This document shows positions 56,686-64,000 of a DNA stretch of 64,000 nt, one piece after another; the stretch's first letter is position 1, and every line of letters starts with the position of its first letter. Source of the stretch: a virus; IMG/VR virus record IMGVR_UViG_3300028392_000034, positions 62,001 through 126,000 of that record; one strand, given 5' to 3'. Position numbers and translations under genes: made by a program. The notes beneath the pieces were generated by a model that made no database searches, was not told the DNA's origin, and saw only the letters and a program-made list of their open reading frames with translations.

Positions 56686-57132
56686 ATGGCCATTACAGAT
56701 TATTACGGGGGGTTAGGTGGAAGTTTTGGGGGCTCTGGATATAGCGGAGGGGGTGGCGGTGGCGGTGCCGCTTCGGTAGTTTCTGTAAACACCGTAATAC
56801 TAGCTGTGGCCGGTGGTGGTGGTGGCGGGGGCGGTGGCGGGCAGTATAGTGCTGGCCTCCCCAATCAAAACACTCCGGGTAATGCTGGTACCACATATGG
56901 TGGGTATGGGCAAGGCAAAGGCAGCGGAGACGGCGCAGGTGGAGGTGGTGGAGGTGGTGGCCAATTTGGTGGTGCAGGTGGACTTGTGACCGGTGGCGAC
57001 AATGGCGCATACTCTGGAGAAAACGGCAATTGTTTAGTGCCCACCGGTGGTGTTGTATCTGCTGGATCAAATGGCGGCAGCATTAATAGTGCAGGTGCCC
57101 AAGGAATTGTAACTTTAAGTTATTATTCTTAG
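56686..57132 (+). CDS. Glycine-rich fibre tip protein
   Basis: A 148-residue protein, over one third Gly, with three poly-Gly runs (SGGGGGGGAAS, AGGGGGGGGGGQ, AGGGGGGGGQFGG) and the end AGAQGIVTLSYYS. Poly-Gly sandwich repeats of this type build the receptor-binding tips of some T-even-like adhesins. The short N-terminus (MAITDYYGGLGG) suggests a separate subunit. Confidence 0.7.
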   Translation: MAITDYYGGLGGSFGGSGYSGGGGGGGAASVVSVNTVILAVAGGGGGGGGGGQYSAGLPNQNTPGNAGTTYGGYGQGKGSGDGAGGGGGGGGQFGGAGGLVTGGDNGAYSGENGNCLVPTGGVVSAGSNGGSINSAGAQGIVTLSYYS

Positions 57133-57146
57133 CCTTATTAGAGTTT

Positions 57147-57154
57147 GATAAATA
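57147..57154 (+). promoter_or_regulatory. Late promoter core (GATAAATA)
   Basis: GATAAATA, 24 nt before the ATG at 57179, with TTAGGAA between. Confidence 0.6.
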
Positions 57155-57178
57155 TTATAGGATAAATTAGGAATACAT

Positions 57179-58087
57179 ATGACAAGTGCAATTAACCCAA
57201 ACAACATTAACGGTGCTTACCCAGTAGCCGGGCAGGACAATAATTCGCAAGGATTCCGTGATAATTTCACAAATACCTCTACGAACTTTCAATATGCAGC
57301 TGACGAAATTTCAGATCTGCAAAGCAAAGCAGTGTTAAAAGCAGCATTAACTGGAACTACACTTGACAACGATATGTTGGGCAGTCCTTTATCCAATGCA
57401 CTATTATCTAACATGAGCGAAAATGTAGTTGTGTTAAACACAGTGAGCGGAACAACTGTTATCAACTATGCCTTGGCCAGTTATCAAACCCTAACAACCA
57501 ACGGTGCTGTAAGTCTAAGTTTTACTAATTTTCCAGCAGCTGGAGCGGCCGCATCTGTAGTGGTTCAAGTCACAGTGGCCAGCACAATTCATACACTGGT
57601 ATTGCCGGCCGCAGTCACAGTAAACAACACAGGAATACAAGGTCTTAATACTTCAACCAATACTATTTCGTTTGCTGCCACTGGTGTTTATAGTTTTGAA
57701 TTTTCAACCAGCAATGGTGGAAGTACCATTACAGTTAGAGAAGTTAACAAAGTGTTACAGCCATTCAACAACAGCAGTGAAAATTTAACCGACACTGCAA
57801 ACGTTAATGCAGCAGTAACTACCAGTTATTTCAGCACAGTCACTTCTACTACAGCTCAATTGCTTGCAGGTGTTCCTGGACAAATTAAAACTTTGGCCAT
57901 GTATTCAGCTTCGGGCAACATGAGAATCACTGTTTCCAATGCCGGATGGAAAACTTCAGGCACCGGAAATATCCTATTCACTGCAACTGGCCAGGCCTGC
58001 ACACTACAATATATCAACAGCAATGTGGCCAACATAGCTCAAAGCAAATGGTTCTGTATTGGCAACAACGGCGCCACATTTAGCTAA
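57179..58087 (+). CDS. Fibre/virion structural protein
   Basis: A 302-residue protein. The N-terminal INGAYPVAGQDNNSQGFRDN and FTNTSTNFQYAADEISDLQS are a variant of the anchor motif (aqua-like loop, R-D-N-F...N-F) in the fibres at 49962 and 21577. The rest is beta-rich Ser/Thr/Ala sequence with a Trp/Phe-containing end (SKWFCIGNNGATFS). Separate late promoter. Confidence 0.7.
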   Translation: MTSAINPNNINGAYPVAGQDNNSQGFRDNFTNTSTNFQYAADEISDLQSKAVLKAALTGTTLDNDMLGSPLSNALLSNMSENVVVLNTVSGTTVINYALASYQTLTTNGAVSLSFTNFPAAGAAASVVVQVTVASTIHTLVLPAAVTVNNTGIQGLNTSTNTISFAATGVYSFEFSTSNGGSTITVREVNKVLQPFNNSSENLTDTANVNAAVTTSYFSTVTSTTAQLLAGVPGQIKTLAMYSASGNMRITVSNAGWKTSGTGNILFTATGQACTLQYINSNVANIAQSKWFCIGNNGATFS

Positions 58088-58097
58088 CCAAAACTCA

Positions 58098-58126
58098 TTG
58101 ACTTTTGTCACGAGATCATATACAAT
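58098..58126 (+). promoter_or_regulatory. sigma70 promoter, leaderless
   Basis: TTGACT (58098-58103), 17 bp, TACAAT (58121-58126). ATG 58133 begins 6 nt later. Confidence 0.75.
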
Positions 58127-58132
58127 CAGTAT

Positions 58133-58354
58133 ATGGAACATCCTTTAATTGGTAGTTTGGAAGATTTTACACCCGAACAACTGCTGGAAAAAATTACCGA
58201 ACTAAGTCGCAAATTGGGCATAGCCTACAGCATGGGCAATGGCCATCTTTGCAATCAACTCAGAATGGCCATTGAAAGCCATCAAAACAAATACCAAGAA
58301 AAAATTCGCCGCAACACCGACACCAACTTTGATGGAGTAATCGACATCTCATGA
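58133..58354 (+). CDS. Small conserved phage protein, leaderless
   Basis: A 73-residue helical protein, MEHPLIGSLEDFTPEQLLEK, with ITELSRKLGIAYSMGNGHLC. A common type in T4-like environmental phages, unknown function. ATGA overlap with the next gene. Confidence 0.6.
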   Translation: MEHPLIGSLEDFTPEQLLEKITELSRKLGIAYSMGNGHLCNQLRMAIESHQNKYQEKIRRNTDTNFDGVIDIS

Positions 58355-58962
58355 ACGTTAGACTTAAACACGACATACAATTTACCGCGGGCATATACCA
58401 TGACAATAAACTGATCATGAACAACTACACTCTTAGATTGTGGATGACCACCAACAGTGAAAATTCTGTTGACCAAAGTATTTCATTTGAACGAATTAAG
58501 TATTTTGTCTACACTCAAATCGACAATACTATTTTTATCAACAGTAACCAAAAAGCACAATGCACTCTTTTTTCCAAAGCTGGGCTCGATATTACAACCA
58601 TGCCAAATGATCCTGTTGACCAATTGGTAGGAATAATGTTATACTACAAGTTAAATGCCATTACAGAAGATCGTATGATTATTATGGAAACTGAAATATC
58701 CAGCACATACGGTGCTAATATGACGTATCTACATTCTGATTTTGAAAACACTTCTGGATTCAAACAACCCGACTGGTGGACTAGTCCCGACTTAGCTCAC
58801 AGTGATTTTGTGCTCGCTAATAAATCTGAAAAAGTATTATCTATACCAACCAGCACAGATTGGAGAGAGTTGGAATTGGCCTGGTCCGACGAACCTGCAG
58901 CAAACTCTCCAGGAAATGTTGTAGTGTTTGCAGATTTTAAACAGCCCAATGAAACAAAATAA
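58351..58962 (+). CDS. Conserved phage protein, unknown
   Basis: A 203-residue protein. The segment ERIKYFVYTQIDNTIFINSN is conserved in related environmental phages. Mixed alpha/beta, no signal peptide. It overlaps both neighbours. Confidence 0.55.
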   Translation: MNVRLKHDIQFTAGIYHDNKLIMNNYTLRLWMTTNSENSVDQSISFERIKYFVYTQIDNTIFINSNQKAQCTLFSKAGLDITTMPNDPVDQLVGIMLYYKLNAITEDRMIIMETEISSTYGANMTYLHSDFENTSGFKQPDWWTSPDLAHSDFVLANKSEKVLSIPTSTDWRELELAWSDEPAANSPGNVVVFADFKQPNETK

Positions 58963-59470
58963 ATTCGGTGAACTAGTATTTTCAGAAGATGACATTTGTG
59001 ACTTGTTGATGCAAGGGCGCACTGTCGATTCTTTACAACGCATGACAGTTGATGAAACGGTTGATCTTGAAAATTTAGTCGGGCTGATTGAAAAGCCAGA
59101 ATCATTGTTTCGTTGGAGCTTCCCTCATAACAGCGACATAGCAGTTCCAGAGTTTCATTTGACACAACAAAATAGTTGGCACATGCCTGCGGAATATAAG
59201 CAGTTGGATATTGCAGAACATATACTTGGACTTTGTAAATCTGAAGCTGAACTACAGCGATGCGGGGAAGAATTATTGCTATTCCAAGAACGCAATCTGT
59301 TTGACCTGTTACGATATTTAAAATATCTAGTGGATGTTATGACCATTAATTGTGTCATTTGGGGAGTAGGACGTGGATCGAGTGTGGCCAGTTATGTTTT
59401 ATACAAATTGGGCGTTCATCGAATTGACAGCCTATTCTATAATTTAGACTGCCGTGAATTTCTGCGTTAA
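58949..59470 (+). CDS. DnaE-palm-like fragment protein
   Basis: From MKQNKFGELVFSEDDICDLL, 173 residues. The end, VIWGVGRGSSVASYVLYKLG followed by VHRIDSLFYNLDCREFLR, closely matches the GPGRGSxxGSxVxYxLGIxxxDPLxYxLxFERFL stretch of bacterial DNA polymerase III alpha (DnaE), at the start of its palm. The N-terminal part resembles no PHP domain that I can recognise, and no polymerase catalytic Asp pair follows. It is a stand-alone relic or a repurposed binding module. Confidence 0.6.
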   Translation: MKQNKFGELVFSEDDICDLLMQGRTVDSLQRMTVDETVDLENLVGLIEKPESLFRWSFPHNSDIAVPEFHLTQQNSWHMPAEYKQLDIAEHILGLCKSEAELQRCGEELLLFQERNLFDLLRYLKYLVDVMTINCVIWGVGRGSSVASYVLYKLGVHRIDSLFYNLDCREFLR

Positions 59471-59473
59471 ATA
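59467..59473 (+). promoter_or_regulatory. Late promoter core (TTAAATA) overlapping a stop codon
   Basis: TTAAATA contains the TAA of the DnaE-like gene, 24 nt before ATG 59498, with AAGGAAA between. Confidence 0.6.
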
Positions 59474-59497
59474 CAGGTATATGCTAAGGAAATCAAA

Positions 59498-60001
59498 ATG
59501 ACACGCAACGTTTATAAATCAGCCATGGGTAAAACAGTAGACATGGGATCATTGTTATTGCAAAACGAAAGAGTTCGAGCTGTGGGCAACATGAATGTAA
59601 ATGCTCGCGGCGATCGTTTGAACAGTAATAACGAAATAGTTGAGCCAAAAAATCAACAAGCTCAACGTAGGTATAAAAAGCAAACCAATGTATCTGCTGG
59701 ACCAGCACATTCAAGCACACGTTCGGCCAAAGAAGCAGTTCAACAGCCCGTGGTTGACCCCACCGATAGTTTTTCAGATCTGCCAATAGACGAGCCACCT
59801 GCAGAACCAGTGGTTGTTCCAGAACCAGCCACACCTATAGTGACAGCACCTCCTCCAGTGTCTCCAGAGCGTCAGAATACTCCGACACCGGCCCAGGGCG
59901 GCGGCCTAGCCGGCGCTATTGCTAGATCTAGAGAAGTCAAACAAGAATTGGAAAAAACACGTCGCCAACAAGCACAGGCGCAAGGCGTAAGAAGGATTTA
60001 A
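59498..60001 (+). CDS. Conserved late phage protein with Pro/Gln-rich linker
   Basis: A 167-residue protein. N-terminal MTRNVYKSAMGKTVDMGSLL and VRAVGNMNVNARGD are strongly conserved in T4-like environmental phages. A Pro/Glu/Val-rich linker (residues 95-135) and a basic helical tail (REVKQELEKTRRQQ) follow. Probable virion or assembly protein; function not established. Confidence 0.65.
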   Translation: MTRNVYKSAMGKTVDMGSLLLQNERVRAVGNMNVNARGDRLNSNNEIVEPKNQQAQRRYKKQTNVSAGPAHSSTRSAKEAVQQPVVDPTDSFSDLPIDEPPAEPVVVPEPATPIVTAPPPVSPERQNTPTPAQGGGLAGAIARSREVKQELEKTRRQQAQAQGVRRI

Positions 60002-60010
60002 AAGGACCGT

Positions 60011-60412
60011 ATGACTAAATTAGCATTTGAACCACACCGAATCTCTCAAAGCCAACTCAAGGCTTTAAATGATAACATATTAGTAGCAGACATGGAGTTT
60101 GATACTCGATTAAGTCAGGGCGGTATTATTATACCCAATGATAATGGAACCAGTCTGGGTATTCGCCCACGCTGGGGTCGTGTATATGCTGTGGGTCCAA
60201 AGCAAACGGATGTCGTTGTGGGTCAATGGATTATGGTAGCACATGGCCGTTGGACAAGGGGCATTGATATTGACGATGGCACCGCTGACCATAAAATAAC
60301 CATTCGTAAAATTGATCCCAATGATATCTTGTTGGTTTCAGACGAGCCAGACCGTCCACGCGATGACACACATAGCGATGCTGTTTACGTTCCTAACAAA
60401 TCCAACGAATAA
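60011..60412 (+). CDS. GroES/gp31-like co-chaperonin
   Basis: A 133-residue protein with a GroES-like beta barrel: ALNDNILVADMEFDTRLSQG followed by GIIIPNDNGTSLGI (mobile-loop-like), PRWGRVYAVGPKQTDVVVGQ, then DILLVSDEPDRP. T4 gp31 replaces GroES to let GroEL fold the major capsid protein, and this protein may do the same. It is divergent from both GroES and gp31, so the call is by pattern. Confidence 0.7.
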   Translation: MTKLAFEPHRISQSQLKALNDNILVADMEFDTRLSQGGIIIPNDNGTSLGIRPRWGRVYAVGPKQTDVVVGQWIMVAHGRWTRGIDIDDGTADHKITIRKIDPNDILLVSDEPDRPRDDTHSDAVYVPNKSNE

Positions 60413-60418
60413 AGCGGT

Positions 60419-60640
60419 ATGGGATTTCGTAAACCCGATGTAGCGTCAGCGTATTCTATTATACGCCAGAGTCTAGGCGAAATACATAGTCCTTACAACG
60501 ACGGTTTTACCGGACGAGCTTGCAAACAAGAATTGTATATGTTAAAATGTTGGTTAGACGCCGAGTATAAAAAGCTACCAACTTTTTCAGGCGAAGAAAA
60601 ATGGGAACAAGACAGACTAGTAGAAATACTCAAACAATAA
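60419..60640 (+). CDS. Small conserved phage protein, unknown
   Basis: A 73-residue helical protein, MGFRKPDVASAYSIIRQSLG, with ACKQELYMLKCWLDAEYKKL. Follows the co-chaperonin by 6 nt. Function unknown. Confidence 0.55.
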   Translation: MGFRKPDVASAYSIIRQSLGEIHSPYNDGFTGRACKQELYMLKCWLDAEYKKLPTFSGEEKWEQDRLVEILKQ

Positions 60641-60658
60641 CATCAAAGGAAAAACAAA

Positions 60659-60847
60659 ATGGCATTGACTAGACCTACCAAAACACAAGTAGAAAATCCA
60701 AACATCATCAAACATCGTGTTATTACTTTTACCAAAAGCGGACTGCGTATTGTGGCCTGTGGATTTTTAGCCTATTACGACATACAAATTGCAGCCTGTT
60801 TGTTTCTAGTAGCAGAGCTGTTGGGTGTGGCCCAAGAATTAATTTAA
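60659..60847 (+). CDS. Small membrane protein, unknown
   Basis: A 62-residue protein with a hydrophobic stretch (IVACGFLAYYDIQIAACLFL, VAELLGVAQELI). AAAGGA ribosome site. Possibly one or two membrane helices. Confidence 0.5.
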   Translation: MALTRPTKTQVENPNIIKHRVITFTKSGLRIVACGFLAYYDIQIAACLFLVAELLGVAQELI

Positions 60848-60868
60848 ACAGTTGATTAAAGGTATTGA

Positions 60869-61789
60869 ATGAAAGAACTTTGGATAGAGAAATATAGACC
60901 AAAAACTGTAGATGGTTATGTGTTTGTTGATGATAATCAACGTCAACAAGTAGAGTCATGGATTCGAGATGGAAGTATTCCAAATCTATTGTTTAGCGGC
61001 AGTCCTGGCACAGGCAAAACCACATTAGGAAAACTACTGATCAATGAACTAGGTGTTGATGAGTATGATGTCCTATATGCTAACGGATCAAAAGAAGGTC
61101 GTAAGATTGAATGGGTAGATAAACTGATCAGTTTTTGTCAGACTATGCCATTTGGTAAGTTTAAGGTTGTGTTTATTGACGAAGCAGACTATTTGAATCC
61201 TAATTCAGTTCAACCTGCCATGCGTAACTTAATGGAAGACTATAGTCACAGCGTTCGATTCATTTTAACTTGTAACTATCCTAATAAAATTATTCCGCCG
61301 CTACATTCAAGACTGCAACAGTTACATATCTTAAAAAGTGATCATACTGAATTTACAGCCCGCGCTGCCACGGTGTTAGTGACAGAAGAAATTGAATTTG
61401 ATATTGATACCTTAGATAGTTATGTCCGTGCCACTTATCCAGATCTGCGTAAGTGCTTACAGTTATTACAACAAAATAGTCAGTCTGGCGTGTTGAATGC
61501 ACCCAACAGCGCAGACAAGAGTGTAGGCGATTGGAAACTGGATTGTGTTCAGTTGTTTAAGTCGGGCAAAATTCGTGAAGCCCGAACACTAATTTGTCAG
61601 CAAAGCACTCCAGAAGAAACCGAAGATATTTTTCGCTGGATGTATGACAATTTAGATCTCTGGACCACTGATGTAGAACGTCAAGACCAAGCAATCATTA
61701 TTATTCGCAACGGCATGGCTGCAATGCCAATGGTAGCTGATCAAGAAATCAATTTAAGTGCCACACTGTGTGAACTAAGCAGGCTGTAA
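60869..61789 (+). CDS. 44: Sliding-clamp loader large subunit (gp44-type)
   Basis: The 306-residue AAA+ ATPase starts KELWIEKYRPKTVDGYVF and has Walker A GSPGTGKT (44-51), Walker B VVFIDEAD (100-107), and sensor-like FILTCNYPNKI. Length is close to T4 gp44 (about 320). It loads the clamp (gp45) on DNA for replication and for late transcription, fitting the TAAATA promoters here. No gp62-like gene directly follows; a radical-SAM gene does. Confidence 0.92.
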   Translation: MKELWIEKYRPKTVDGYVFVDDNQRQQVESWIRDGSIPNLLFSGSPGTGKTTLGKLLINELGVDEYDVLYANGSKEGRKIEWVDKLISFCQTMPFGKFKVVFIDEADYLNPNSVQPAMRNLMEDYSHSVRFILTCNYPNKIIPPLHSRLQQLHILKSDHTEFTARAATVLVTEEIEFDIDTLDSYVRATYPDLRKCLQLLQQNSQSGVLNAPNSADKSVGDWKLDCVQLFKSGKIREARTLICQQSTPEETEDIFRWMYDNLDLWTTDVERQDQAIIIIRNGMAAMPMVADQEINLSATLCELSRL

Positions 61790-61791
61790 CA

Positions 61792-62928
61792 ATGCCGGCA
61801 TATGAGGTTCTTGAACCTGCAATAGATCCCAACAATAGAATCTCTTTTCTATTGGATTGGGAACTCACAATGAAGTGTAATCTTGATTGTAGTTATTGTG
61901 ACTCAGGATTAAACGGAGGACACGATAACTCTACCAAACATCCTCCAAAAGACAAATGTATCCAAGCTCTAGAGTTTATGTTTGAATATGCGGATCAATA
62001 CATGCAATTCAAGCCTAATGGACTACGGTATGTTGTGCTCAATGTGTATGGTGGAGAAAGTTTACACCACCCTGATATAGTAGAAATATTATCTCAAATA
62101 CAACAAAAATATCAACCATACGCAGACCGTTGGAAATTAACAGTTACTACAACAACCAATGCCATAATATCCGATAAAAAATTATCAAAAATAATTCCTT
62201 ATATTGATGAATTCACCGTGAGTTCTCATGTGGAATGTACCGACCGTCAAAAACAACAGTTTAAACACAATCTATTGTCTATTAGAGACTCGGGTAAGAG
62301 ATTAAAATGTATTGTGATGCTGCATGATAATCCGCAACTATTTCAACAATCTCAAGATTTTTTATTATGGCTTGATGAAAATCAAATACGCTCATTGCCC
62401 AAACAAATCGACGGCGCCAGTTTAAATCAATCGTATGATCAACAACAAATAAAATGGTTTAATTCAATATATCAAAATAAAACATACGGAACAAAAATCT
62501 TTGAAATTATCAATACTGATGTTGGTGCGTCTTCCAATCTCAGTCAGGTCGGACGAGCCTGTTGTGGCGGCAGACAAAGTTGTCTAGATCAGAATTACAA
62601 GGAACGCCACTATTACGTTCTCGATAATAAATTTCCAGACTGGTATTGTAGTGTGAATCAATTTTTTCTTTTTATCAAACAGGTCAATGGAGAAGTATAT
62701 GTCAATAAAGATTGCAAAATGACATTTGATGGAACCGTTGGGCCAATTGGAAATTTAGATGAGCCTGACAAAATCATCAACCAACTAAAAACACAACTAA
62801 ATAACGGACAGCCTGTAATACAATGTAAAATACCCGTATGTCGTTGTGGTCTTTGCGCTCCTAAAGCGAAAAATCTAGACACATATCATTCAATCATAAA
62901 AAAATATCAAAAAAATCACATCACATGA
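61792..62928 (+). CDS. Radical-SAM protein
   Basis: The motif C29-x3-C33-x2-C36 (MKCNLDCSYC) and NVYGGESLHHP identify the family. Extra Cys motifs near the C-terminus (RACCGGRQSC, WYCSVNQ, CKMTF, CKIPVCRCGLC) suggest a SPASM/twitch auxiliary cluster. 378 residues. It starts 2 nt after the clamp loader stop and overlaps the next gene by 4 bp. It resembles the minus-strand radical-SAM protein at 19673 in layout. Confidence 0.8.
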   Translation: MPAYEVLEPAIDPNNRISFLLDWELTMKCNLDCSYCDSGLNGGHDNSTKHPPKDKCIQALEFMFEYADQYMQFKPNGLRYVVLNVYGGESLHHPDIVEILSQIQQKYQPYADRWKLTVTTTTNAIISDKKLSKIIPYIDEFTVSSHVECTDRQKQQFKHNLLSIRDSGKRLKCIVMLHDNPQLFQQSQDFLLWLDENQIRSLPKQIDGASLNQSYDQQQIKWFNSIYQNKTYGTKIFEIINTDVGASSNLSQVGRACCGGRQSCLDQNYKERHYYVLDNKFPDWYCSVNQFFLFIKQVNGEVYVNKDCKMTFDGTVGPIGNLDEPDKIINQLKTQLNNGQPVIQCKIPVCRCGLCAPKAKNLDTYHSIIKKYQKNHIT

Positions 62929-63206
62929 GATACCTGATGCTAACATATTATTACCAGCCCTCTGGTAAAATCGACGAAGTCATGACTGTGGCAACTCGAG
63001 TCAAAAATAAAGATTGGCAAACTGCCAGTGTAATTTTGGACTTTAAAGAACAAATAGTTCTCAAAGCTGCCCTGCGTGATACTGCTATTCCTAAAGACTG
63101 GGATCGAATTGTTGGCTACTATTATCCGTTCTATACCAACATCATGGAAAGATTATTGCAACAAAACGGTCATGAATTACCCAAGGCAGTCGCAATGCAA
63201 CCATAA
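62925..63206 (+). CDS. Conserved phage protein, unknown
   Basis: A 93-residue protein, MRYLMLTYYYQPSGKIDEVM, with KNKDWQTASVILDFKEQIVL. The pattern is shared with small proteins of T4-like environmental phages near the clamp genes, but no function is known. ATGA overlap with the radical-SAM gene. Confidence 0.6.
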   Translation: MRYLMLTYYYQPSGKIDEVMTVATRVKNKDWQTASVILDFKEQIVLKAALRDTAIPKDWDRIVGYYYPFYTNIMERLLQQNGHELPKAVAMQP

Positions 63207-63212
63207 TGACTC

Positions 63213-64000
63213 ATGATTGAATCAATTACTGGATTTCACATTGAACCTACTAATATTTGCACACTAAAATGTCCTGGTTGTGCAAGAACTCAATTTATTG
63301 AACAGTGGCCACAGCACTGGAAAAATCAAAGTCTTGATATTGATTTATTGTTGCAGTTTCTTGATATTGATTTGACCAATATAGGTATAAAATTATGCGG
63401 CGACTACGGTGATCCGATATATCATTATGATTTTATCAATTTTGTCCGGCGGTTAAAACAAAAAGGTGCTGTGGTGATGATCACCACCAATGGCAGTTAT
63501 AAAACACATAACTGGTGGCAAGAGTTAGTTGATATGTTATCGTCCCAGGACAACATAACGTTCAGTATCGACGGTACTCCTGAAAATTTTACCCAATATC
63601 GAATCAACGCCGATTGGGATTCAATTCGAGTTGGACTAGATGTTGTTGCTGGTTCCAATTGCAATAGTCATTGGAAATATATACCTTTTGCGTTCAATCA
63701 AACTGATATTGAACAGGTAGAAAAACTCAGTCAGACAATTGGCATCAAGAATTTCTATGTGGGATTCAGTGACCGATTTGACGAAAAAACTCAGCACTTG
63801 ATCCCAGACAAGTCGTTGATTAGTTCTCGTTACGCTGTGCAGGCCAAATGGAAATTAGAAAATGCCGCAACAGCATTGACACCCAAATGCCATACCGGCC
63901 ATGAGCATTTTATTACAGCCGGCGGACATTATATTCCATGTTGCTATCTTGCCGACCATAGATTTTATTACAAAACACCATTTGGTAAAAACAAACCGCA
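63213..64000 (+). CDS. Radical-SAM protein, 3'-truncated by window edge
   Basis: The frame opens at ATG 63213 and continues to the window end (262 codons). Motif C16-x3-C20-x2-C23 (NICTLKCPGC), then KLCGDYGDPIYH in place of GGEP, NGSYKT, and a late HTGHEHFITAGGHYIPCCYL that looks like the start of a SPASM-type cluster region. It is the fourth radical-SAM gene and the second in this local run. The remainder lies outside the window. Confidence 0.8.
   Translation, partial: MIESITGFHIEPTNICTLKCPGCARTQFIEQWPQHWKNQSLDIDLLLQFLDIDLTNIGIKLCGDYGDPIYHYDFINFVRRLKQKGAVVMITTNGSYKTHNWWQELVDMLSSQDNITFSIDGTPENFTQYRINADWDSIRVGLDVVAGSNCNSHWKYIPFAFNQTDIEQVEKLSQTIGIKNFYVGFSDRFDEKTQHLIPDKSLISSRYAVQAKWKLENAATALTPKCHTGHEHFITAGGHYIPCCYLADHRFYYKTPFGKNKP

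Noticed and set aside
56693-57083. His-rich and Pro-rich minus-strand frames opposite the Gly-rich tip gene
   Set aside because: They are artefacts of the GGN codon runs read on the other strand.

Overview
This window is a piece of a large tailed-phage genome, apparently a T4-superfamily (myovirus-like) phage of a Gram-negative host. The evidence is a gp44-type sliding-clamp loader subunit, many T4-style late promoters (core TAAATA), long blocks of fibre and virion genes, and dense runs of small overlapping (ATGA, TAATG) genes of the kind found in marine and freshwater T4-like phages. Host-type promoters (TTGACA/TTGACC, 17-bp spacer, TATAAT) are unusually well preserved. The mycobacterial-type AhpC/AhpD pair, the LpxH-like/GT4 pair and an entericidin-like lipoprotein would fit a proteobacterial, perhaps betaproteobacterial, host. 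That host assignment is inference. No tRNA, integrase, IS element or CRISPR array was seen.

Layout. 1-6,800: the end of a ClpS adaptor gene, a metallophosphoesterase, membrane proteins, a possible glycosyltransferase, a 2OG-type oxygenase, an amidinotransferase and a fibre protein. 7,300-20,800: UV-damage endonuclease UvsE, tiny genes, a fatty-acid desaturase, a metalloprotease-like protein, two proteins that may be packaged in the capsid, ClpP, two radical-SAM proteins, a GT4/LpxH-like envelope-lipid pair, a BPL_N/GATase1-like protein and a SWIM zinc-finger protein. 20,800-26,100 (minus strand): a LamG-like protein and a 1513-residue fibre with YadA-head repeats. 26,200-34,100: an HTH regulator behind two palindromes, a cupin, an oxygenase-like protein and many small early genes. 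34,100-38,000: ParB-like, HNH, nuclease-like and DNA-methyltransferase genes. 38,000-40,700: AhpC and AhpD, separated by a homing endonuclease. 40,700-48,800: small early genes driven by a repeated promoter cassette, an entericidin-like lipoprotein, a structured-RNA locus and a SleB hydrolase/holin lysis pair. 48,800-49,900: translation factor IF-1, superoxide dismutase and an ErpA-type Fe-S carrier. 49,900-58,100: a fibre/baseplate block with Gly-rich tips. 58,100-64,000: a DnaE-like fragment, a GroES-like co-chaperonin, the clamp loader and two more radical-SAM proteins.

Several genes look like host reprogramming. ClpS and ClpP could redirect host proteolysis. AhpC, AhpD, SOD and ErpA form a peroxide, superoxide and Fe-S defence set. 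The desaturase, GT4 and LpxH-like enzymes could remodel envelope lipids. IF-1 could act on translation initiation. The most striking pattern is transcriptional: six genes start 5-6 nt after a good -10 box, so their mRNAs should be leaderless, and at least four more start 4-7 nt after a late-promoter core. Another five early genes use the same promoter followed by an almost fixed 30-nt leader with a Shine-Dalgarno. A phage carrying both leaderless genes and its own IF-1 is the best candidate here for an undescribed system.
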